18,567 nucleotides of DNA, from positions 1-18,567 of the forward strand of contig JAVBOJ010000118.1 in NCBI GenBank assembly GCA_031550755.1. The letters are read 5' to 3'. The stretch's first letter is position 1. Every line of letters begins with the position of its first letter. Shown here in pieces: positions 13,831 to 18,567 of this stretch. The position numbers and the translations under genes were made by a program. The notes below the pieces were generated by a model, which saw only the letters and a program-made list of their open reading frames with translations, searched no databases and was not told where the DNA came from. This stretch comes from JAVBOJ01 sp031550755. GTDB lineage: Bacteria; Bacillota; Clostridia; Oscillospirales; UBA929.

Positions 13831-15005
13831 CTAACAATTGGGCACATAGGGCTTATTGTCTCTCAAGACAGCGTAGACAATGAGCGTCAGTTTCCTTGCG
13901 ACAGCGCCGATTGCGGCGAGATGATGCTTGCCCTCCGAGCGTTTCTTCTGGTAAAAGGCCATGAGAACCGGGTCGTGATTCGAGGCCACCACAGCGGCCA
14001 TCCAAATTGCTCGCCTCAGATGCGGCGAACCGCGCTTGGAAATGCGGTTTTCAGAACCTGTAAACTCCCCGGACTGGTGGACTGATGGGTCAACGCCAAC
14101 GAATGCGACCAGCTTTTTAGCTTCCGGGAATCGTGTAATATCCCCAATCTCACCGAGAATGACGCCACCAAGCACTTTTCCAACACCGGGGCAAGACGTA
14201 ATGGGCGTGTCCAACTTGTTCATCAACTGCTCAATCTCGAAGTCCAGCTCATCCAACTGTCGCTCCAGCAGATCAATCATCTCGAGCAACTGGCGCAGCT
14301 GCATGGCAAAGGCGGAGGTTGCAATTGTGATACCAAATGAGCTTTTGGCGGCGGCTCGTATTTCCTCGGCCTTGGCCTCTCCGAAGCGGCCCCGGCTGGC
14401 TTTCTTCAAAATGGCGCACAGCTCGTCTGTTGATATGGCAAGGATTTCTTCGGGCGTGACGGCTTTTGTAAGCAATTCGGTAGACGTTTTGCCGAACATA
14501 TCTGAAAATATGTGTTGATATTCCGGAAAAACCCTGTCCATGACACCGATAATCTTGCGCTTTTGGTCTGCTATGTAATCCACCAAATCCATCCTATGTC
14601 GGCAAAGCTGGCGCAGTGAGAGAATGTCCTCATCGGCAAGCTCAGTCTTGCTAAAACGACCAATACGAATGGTTTCAGCAATTAGAAAACTGTCTTTAGC
14701 ATCGTTCTTAGTCTTGCGCAGAAACAAATTCCGCACCGCGTCGGACTGAATCGGGTTGATGACATTGACCTGAAACCCTTGATCGAACAGGAAACAGTAG
14801 AGCGACAGCCAGTAATGCCCGGTTGCTTCCATGCCGATGATTATGGTTTCTTTTGTCGGATTGCAGCCATTGAAATAGCCCAGCAATCGTTCTGCATCGG
14901 CTGTTGTGTTGGAAAAATGGAAGGTTTTGGCGAGCTGGCGGCCCTCAGCGTCAATCAGACAGGCCTCGTGATGGAATTCCCAATGTCTATGCCGCAAATC
15001 AGCAT
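13831..15005 (-). pseudogene. IS110-family transposase (DEDD + serine), frameshifted at codon 10
   Basis: Recombinase of an IS110 element; such enzymes pair a RuvC-like DEDD domain with a C-terminal Tnp_20 domain holding a catalytic Ser. The ATG at complement 15003-15005 has GAGGTG 5 bases upstream and reads MLICGIDIG, containing the first catalytic Asp. The remaining protein is in a different frame, entering at FHHEACLID. Restoring one base at 14974-14981 (GGGAATTC to GGGAAATTC) gives GIDIGKFHHEACLID, the expected family sequence, and about 391 residues. The rest is intact: GMEATGHYW, KTKNDAKDSFLIA, then SCPGVGKVLGGVILGEIGD and VHQSGEFTGSENRISKRG with the Ser, ending PYVPNC. The long open frame continuing upstream of the shift into 15237 is spurious. 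True mutation, assembly error and translational frameshift are all possible. Confidence 0.9.
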
Positions 15006-15010
15006 GAAAA

Positions 15011-15016
15011 CACCTC
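15011..15016 (-). promoter_or_regulatory. Ribosome site that fixes the transposase start
   Basis: GAGGTG on the - strand, 5 bases before the ATG at complement 15003-15005. It supports MLICGIDIG as the genuine N-terminus, and therefore the frameshift after it. Confidence 0.6.
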
Positions 15017-15019
15017 TTT

Positions 15020-15236
15020 CGTATTTGCGGATAGATCCTCGTAGGCCTTTTGCAGACTACAGCCTCGTTTGATATCCGGTGACGCCCGGGACGGGTCGCA
15101 ACATCCAGCTTATTCGTAGACTTCTGCAAAGGTAGAGGCGGCACCCTATGTGTCGGGCATGGCAGCCCAAGGAGGTGAACTCCGACCTCTATCCGCTTCT
15201 TGCATTGTTCCCTGATTGCCACAGATGTGGCAATCA
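15020..15236 (-). ncRNA. Candidate IS110 bridge RNA
   Basis: Non-coding segment directly upstream of the transposase, where IS110-subgroup elements encode the RNA that guides donor and target DNA choice. Read on the - strand it shows three stem-loops. First, a 5' stem: GATTGCCAC/GTGGCAATC, 9 bp (15227-15235 with 15214-15222). Second: a helix of about 9 pairs (15182-15191 with 15133-15141) enclosing an internal loop and a GGGC/GCCC tip (15155-15168). Third: TTTGCAGA/TCTGCAAA (15123-15130 with 15049-15056) plus CTAC/GTAG (15116-15119 with 15057-15060), enclosing a loop of about 55 bases. A 5' stem followed by two stem-loops with large internal loops is the published bridge RNA architecture. Which loop bases are guides is unknown; no clear match to the flanks was found. 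Confidence 0.5.
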
Positions 15237-15269
15237 TAATACAACATTATTATACGAGGCGGTGTATAC

Positions 15270-16016
15270 ATGACAAGAGCCATTGTCACCGATTTGGACG
15301 ATACCCTGCTTTCCTATGACAAAACGGTTTCGGCGTTTACCAAACAGACGCTGCGGGCTTGCCGAGCCAAGGGAATCAAAACCGTGTTTGCGACCGCCAG
15401 AGGCATGAGCGCCAAGGATCTCGTTCCCTTTGAGCTGTTTGACGGGCAGATTCTGATGAACGGCGCGTTGGCCTTGGCGGAGGACAGGATCGTCTACCAA
15501 CGGCGTATACCGGCGGAGGTCTATCTCCCTTTTCTACTGGAAATGGACGCGCTGGGCTTGGAGGCGGCCGCCGAAATCGACGGGATTCATTACGCCAATT
15601 TTGATGTGGCCTCGCGGTGGAGGCGCCGGTTTGTGCGGACAGACTTCCGGACGCTCCGCGCCGAGGCGGAAAAGCTGTATGTTCCGGTGCCGCTTCCCGA
15701 ACAGAAGGAGCTTGTGAAACAGCGGATTCCGCCGGAGCTGTACGGTCATTTTACCAAGGACGATCTGGCGCTGATCATGCACCGCGAGGCAACAAAACGA
15801 CAGGTGCTGTCCGCCGTGCTGGAGCGGTGGGGGATTCCGTTCTTCGACACCGTCGCGTTCGGGGATGATGTCAATGACAAGGAAATCCTTCAAGCGTGCG
15901 GCGTCGGCGTCGCCATGCAAAACGCGTTAAAGGAAATCCTGGAAATCGCCGATGATATTTGTAGCGATTGCGATCACGACGGCGTCGCCCGCTGGCTGTC
16001 GGCGCATATTGTTTGA
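15270..16016 (+). CDS. HAD-superfamily Cof-type phosphatase
   Basis: 248 aa, cytosolic Mg-dependent phosphatase of the Cof/YidA type; members usually dephosphorylate sugar phosphates or nucleotides, and the substrate cannot be read from sequence. Motif I DLDDTL has nucleophile Asp8 and acid/base Asp10; motif II is Thr42 in FATARG; motif III Lys176 in EATKRQVL; motif IV AFGDDVNDKEI (196-206). A C2-type cap lies between motifs II and III (about 80-170). GAGG at 15256-15259 is 10 bases upstream of the ATG. No convincing promoter of its own is visible; the IS110 element ends about 30 bases upstream and may have displaced the native one. Confidence 0.9.
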   Translation: MTRAIVTDLDDTLLSYDKTVSAFTKQTLRACRAKGIKTVFATARGMSAKDLVPFELFDGQILMNGALALAEDRIVYQRRIPAEVYLPFLLEMDALGLEAAAEIDGIHYANFDVASRWRRRFVRTDFRTLRAEAEKLYVPVPLPEQKELVKQRIPPELYGHFTKDDLALIMHREATKRQVLSAVLERWGIPFFDTVAFGDDVNDKEILQACGVGVAMQNALKEILEIADDICSDCDHDGVARWLSAHIV

Positions 16017-16053
16017 CCATTCGGTGAACAAAGGTCAAATCTGCCAGTTTGCC

Positions 16054-16102
16054 CCCCAAGAAACTCTTTCTTTTTGTTTTGATTTGGGGTAGCTTTTTTT
16101 TT
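16054..16102 (+). terminator. Weak terminator after the HAD gene
   Basis: CCCCAA (16054-16059) pairs with TTGGGG (16084-16089), with possible inner AAAC/GTTT pairing, followed by TAGC and a run of nine T (16094-16102). The stem is short and the loop long. Confidence 0.4.
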
Positions 16103-16113
16103 CCTCTTATGAT
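16084..16113 (+). promoter_or_regulatory. Possible promoter of tig
   Basis: TTGGGG (16084-16089), 18-base spacer including the T-run, and TATGAT (16108-16113; 5 of 6). The -35 is poor and coincides with the right arm of the HAD terminator, so both readings are tentative. Confidence 0.35.
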
Positions 16114-16154
16114 ACTATATCTTGGATTTGTAAGTGGCAGGAGGATTTATCCCT

Positions 16155-17573
16155 ATGAAGCTTGTCAAGGTTGAGCGTGACGACAACCATCTTGCGACCC
16201 TCACGGTGGAGGTCGATGCGCAGGAGTTTGAAAAGGCAGTCGAAAAAGCATACAAAAAAGGCGCCGTGCGCCTCAATGTGCCGGGGTTCCGCCGCGGCAA
16301 GGCCCCGCGTAAGATGATAGAGACCCTCTATGGCACGTCGATGTTTTATGAGGACGCGGTCAACGATTCCTATCCGGAGGTCTATCGCGCCGCGCTGGAT
16401 GAATCCGGTCTGGAGCCGGTGGAAAAAGCCGATGTGGACATTCAGGACGTGTCCGAAAACGGATATACCTTTACCGCCAGCTTTCACGTCTATCCAGACG
16501 TGACGGTGGGGGAATACAAAGGACTGGAAGGCCCGTGGGCCGAGCCGGCCGTTGCCGACGAGGAGATTGACGCCGAGCTCGCGCGTCTGCAGGAGCGCAA
16601 CGCGCGTCTGGTCGCGGTCGAGCGCGCCATTCAGGACGGCGACACCGCTGTGTTTGACTTTGAGGGCTTTGTGGACGGCACCCCCTTCGAGGGCGGCCAA
16701 GCCAGCTCTTACAGCCTGAAGATCGGCTCCGGCCGGTTTATTCCGGGCTTTGAGGAGCAGATGGTCGGGCTGTCCGCCGGCGACGAAAAAGATGTGCCGG
16801 TCACCTTCCCGGAGGAATATCACGCGCCCGAGCTGGCCGGCAAGCCGGCGGTCTTTAAGATCAAGGTGCATGAGGTCAAGGAAACCGAAAAGCCCGCGCT
16901 GGACGATGAATTTGTCAAGGACATTTCGGAGTTTGACACGCTGGAGCAGTTCAAGGACGACCTCAAAGCCAAAATGCTGCACGAGCGGGAGCATCAGGTG
17001 GCCGACGCGTTTGAAAAGGCGCTCACCCGGCAGGTCATTGACGGGCTTGTCGCCGTCATTCCCGACGTGATGGTGGAGGATCAGCTCTCCGACATGCTGC
17101 AGGACTTCAGCTACCGTCTCTCGGCGCAGGGCATGGAGCTGTCCACCTATCTCCAGTACACCGGCATGAGCATGGAAGACCTGCAAAACGACATGCGCGA
17201 GCAAGCGCGCGATATCGTCAAATCCAACCTCGCCTTCGAGCAGATCGCCAAGCAGGAAAAGCTGGAGATCACCGTCGAGGATCTTGAGGCGGAATACGGA
17301 AAAATCGCCCTGCGGTATAAAATGCCCACCGAGCAGGTCAAGGCCGCCATTCCCGAGCGCTCGCTGCGGCGCGATCTGGCCCGGCTCAAGGGCTCCGAGT
17401 TTGTGACGGCCAACGCCGTCAAAAAAGCGCCCGACGAGGCGTCCGAACAACCCAAGGCCAAGACCGCCAAGGCGTCTGCCAAGTCCAAGGAGGAGGCGCC
17501 CGCCGCAGAGGACGAAAAGCCGAAAACCCGCAAGAAACCCGCTGTCAAAGCCGAGGAGAAAACAGGGGAATAA
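16155..17573 (+). CDS. tig: Trigger factor
   Basis: Ribosome-bound chaperone and peptidyl-prolyl isomerase that meets nascent chains at the exit tunnel. 472 aa. The N-terminal ribosome-binding domain holds the signature GFRRGKAP at 44-51; the FKBP-type isomerase domain covers about 160-245 (DFEGFVDGTPFEGG, FIPGFEEQMVG, AGDEKDVPVTFPEEYH); the helical C-terminal chaperone domain runs to about 420. Residues 424-472 form an extra Lys/Ala/Glu-rich, probably disordered tail. Start ATG 16155 follows AGGAGG (16139-16144) by 10 bases; an in-frame GTG at 16134 lies upstream of that site. It heads the tig-clpP-clpX cluster conserved across Firmicutes and proteobacteria. Confidence 0.97.
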   Translation: MKLVKVERDDNHLATLTVEVDAQEFEKAVEKAYKKGAVRLNVPGFRRGKAPRKMIETLYGTSMFYEDAVNDSYPEVYRAALDESGLEPVEKADVDIQDVSENGYTFTASFHVYPDVTVGEYKGLEGPWAEPAVADEEIDAELARLQERNARLVAVERAIQDGDTAVFDFEGFVDGTPFEGGQASSYSLKIGSGRFIPGFEEQMVGLSAGDEKDVPVTFPEEYHAPELAGKPAVFKIKVHEVKETEKPALDDEFVKDISEFDTLEQFKDDLKAKMLHEREHQVADAFEKALTRQVIDGLVAVIPDVMVEDQLSDMLQDFSYRLSAQGMELSTYLQYTGMSMEDLQNDMREQARDIVKSNLAFEQIAKQEKLEITVEDLEAEYGKIALRYKMPTEQVKAAIPERSLRRDLARLKGSEFVTANAVKKAPDEASEQPKAKTAKASAKSKEEAPAAEDEKPKTRKKPAVKAEEKTGE

Positions 17574-17677
17574 GTCGGGAAATCATTGGCTCGCAGGTTG
17601 TCGAACGGTTGACAGTATAAAAAATAAGCAGGGGATATAGACTATCCCGTGCCCGGAACAATAAAGGAGGTTTTTGT

Positions 17678-18259
17678 ATGAGTCTGGTCCCGATCGTAGT
17701 GGAGCAAACCAACCGCGGCGAGCGGTCGTATGACATTTATTCACGACTGCTCAATGACCGGATTGTGTTTTTGTCCGAGGATGTCAATGATGTGACCGCC
17801 TCCCTCATCGTGGCGCAGCTCCTGTATTTGGAGGCGCAGGATCCCGACAAGGAAATCCAGTTTTATATCAACAGCCCCGGCGGGTCGGTGTCGGCCGGTT
17901 TGGCCATTTATGACACCATGCGCTATATCAAGGCCGATGTTTCGACCATCTGCGTCGGGCTGGCCGCCTCGATGGGCGCGCTGCTGCTGTCCGCCGGCAC
18001 CAAGGGGAAACGGCTGGCGTTGCCCAATGCCGAAATTATGATCCATCAGCCGTCCGGCGGCGCCCGCGGGCAGGCCACCGATATCCAGATTCATGCCGAG
18101 CAGATCATCCGTACCAAGGAAAACCTCAACCGGATTCTGTCCGAAGCCACAGGAAAACCCATTGAGGTCATCCGGCACGACACCGAACGCGATAATTTCC
18201 TTTCGGCGCAGGAAGCGCTGGAATACGGCCTCATTGACAAGGTCATCACCTCACGCTGA
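17678..18259 (+). CDS. clpP: ATP-dependent Clp protease proteolytic subunit
   Basis: Serine peptidase that forms the 14-subunit chamber used by ClpX and other Clp ATPases for cytosolic protein turnover. 193 aa, normal length. Catalytic triad Ser98 (GLAASMGA), His123 (MIHQPSGG) and Asp172 (RDNF). The N-terminal SLVPIVVEQTNRGERSYDIYSRLL is typical, with a propeptide of only a few residues at most. A perfect AGGAGG site precedes the ATG. The 104 bases between tig and clpP contain an imperfect dyad (TGTC...GACA, 17599-17614) and a GGGATA/TATCCC hairpin (17632-17648). I see no CtsR or CIRCE box and no clean promoter. Confidence 0.98.
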   Translation: MSLVPIVVEQTNRGERSYDIYSRLLNDRIVFLSEDVNDVTASLIVAQLLYLEAQDPDKEIQFYINSPGGSVSAGLAIYDTMRYIKADVSTICVGLAASMGALLLSAGTKGKRLALPNAEIMIHQPSGGARGQATDIQIHAEQIIRTKENLNRILSEATGKPIEVIRHDTERDNFLSAQEALEYGLIDKVITSR

Positions 18260-18290
18260 ACGACAGATTGAATAGATAGGGAGGTTGCCC

Positions 18291-18567
18291 ATGCCCAAGG
18301 ATGAAAGAAAAGCGGTGAGCTGCTCCTTCTGCGGCAAAAGTCAGGAACGGGTCCGCCGGCTGATTGCGGGTCCGGGCGCTTATATCTGCAACGAATGTGT
18401 GCATCTTTGTTTGAACATTCTCGACGACGGGGAGGACAGCTCGGCCAAGCGGGTTTTTGAGACCATGGAGCGCCTGCCCAAACCCCGCGAAATCAAAGAA
18501 ATTCTGGATCAGTACGTGGTGGGGCAGGAGGACGCCAAAATCTCCCTGTCGGTGGCCGTGTATAACC
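18291..18567 (+). CDS. clpX: ATP-dependent Clp protease ATP-binding subunit ClpX, 3' partial
   Basis: AAA+ unfoldase that feeds tagged proteins to ClpP. Only the first 92 codons are in the window. The zinc-binding domain is complete: Cys11, Cys14, Cys33 and Cys36 (C-x2-C-x18-C-x2-C). It is followed by the linker to the AAA+ domain, LPKPREIKEILDQYVVGQEDAK, which is the conserved entry before Walker A; Walker A itself lies beyond the edge. AGGGAGG at 18278-18284 is 6 bases before the ATG, and the gene starts 31 bases after clpP, so the two are very probably co-transcribed. Confidence 0.97.
   Translation, partial: MPKDERKAVSCSFCGKSQERVRRLIAGPGAYICNECVHLCLNILDDGEDSSAKRVFETMERLPKPREIKEILDQYVVGQEDAKISLSVAVYN

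Larger units (their letters stand above)
13640..15240 (-). mobile_element. IS110-family insertion sequence (ends approximate)
   Basis: A DEDD-type transposase gene on the - strand flanked by non-coding DNA on both sides: about 230 bases on its 5' side (15006-15236) and about 190 on its 3' side. IS110 elements lack obvious terminal inverted repeats and target duplications, and none are visible, so exact ends cannot be set by eye. The long non-coding segment upstream of the transposase is the layout of the IS110 subgroup (in IS1111 elements it is downstream). It sits between pfp and the HAD gene, neither of which is broken. Confidence 0.85.

Noticed and set aside
14974..14982. Programmed -1 frameshift signal in the transposase
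   Set aside because: T-GGG-AAT does not fit the X-XXY-YYZ slippery pattern, and no downstream structure stands out; a one-base deletion or error is simpler.
15214..15235. 9-bp hairpin as the HAD gene's operator or an upstream terminator
   Set aside because: No T-run and no promoter elements placed sensibly around it; it fits better as the 5' stem of the IS110 RNA, though the element's end is not proven.
15006..15237. N-terminal extension of the transposase open frame
   Set aside because: Overlaps the structured non-coding end, has no family similarity, and the real start with ribosome site is at complement 15003-15005.
16107..17450. 447-codon open frame on the - strand across tig
   Set aside because: Shadow of trigger factor, whose domains are all recognisable on the + strand.

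Overview
The window looks like chromosomal DNA from a GC-rich member of the Clostridia (Bacillota), most likely an Oscillospirales/Ruminococcaceae-type organism. The reasons are gene order (prkC-rsgA-thiN; tig-clpP-clpX), strong AGGAGG-type ribosome binding sites, sigma-A-like promoters, a YtaF-type protein, a pyrophosphate-type phosphofructokinase and GC-rich third codon positions. The taxon is inferred from family knowledge, not from a database search.

Layout. (1) 1-5410 is one tightly packed + strand operon: a PASTA Ser/Thr kinase (5' end outside the window), ribosome-assembly GTPase RsgA, thiamine pyrophosphokinase, and a NatAB-like ABC exporter. Four consecutive junctions overlap. (2) 5411-about 6005 has no credible gene and is a mosaic of direct repeats and hairpins. 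(3) 6014-7633 is a promoter, a PrsA/SurA-like membrane-anchored foldase with two degenerate parvulin-like repeats, and a terminator. (4) 7632-8120 is the RNase P RNA gene with an almost ideal promoter, a strikingly long P12 hairpin and a strong 3' hairpin. (5) 8138-9356 is a divergent pair: a YtaF/MntP-like membrane protein carrying an EF-hand-like loop (- strand), and a family 4 uracil-DNA glycosylase broken by one in-frame TAG. (6) 9400-10254 encodes a DUF368 (PopT-type) polyprenyl-phosphate transporter candidate. (7) 10255-11203 is a palindromic element followed by an AT-rich, probably imported island with an orphan coding fragment, a GNAT acetyltransferase and a terminator. (8) 11202-13596 is a divergent pair, threonine aldolase (-) and PPi-dependent phosphofructokinase (+), with matching promoters. 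(9) About 13640-15240 is an IS110-family element (- orientation). Its transposase is split by a one-base frameshift at codon 10, just after the first catalytic Asp. Its 5' non-coding end folds into three stem-loops with the layout of a bridge RNA. (10) 15270-16016 is a Cof-type HAD phosphatase. (11) 16155-18567 is the protein quality-control cluster tig-clpP-clpX (clpX runs off the end).

How it fits together: most of the window is core housekeeping, namely cell-wall/growth signalling (PASTA kinase), ribosome maturation, tRNA processing, cofactor synthesis, glycolysis, secretion folding and cytosolic proteostasis. Accessory material sits between these blocks: the repeat mosaic, a palindromic unit, the GNAT island and the IS110 element. 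The best candidate for something new is the IS110 non-coding end, followed by the expanded RNase P P12 and the repeat mosaic. All RNA folds were found by eye and not computed.
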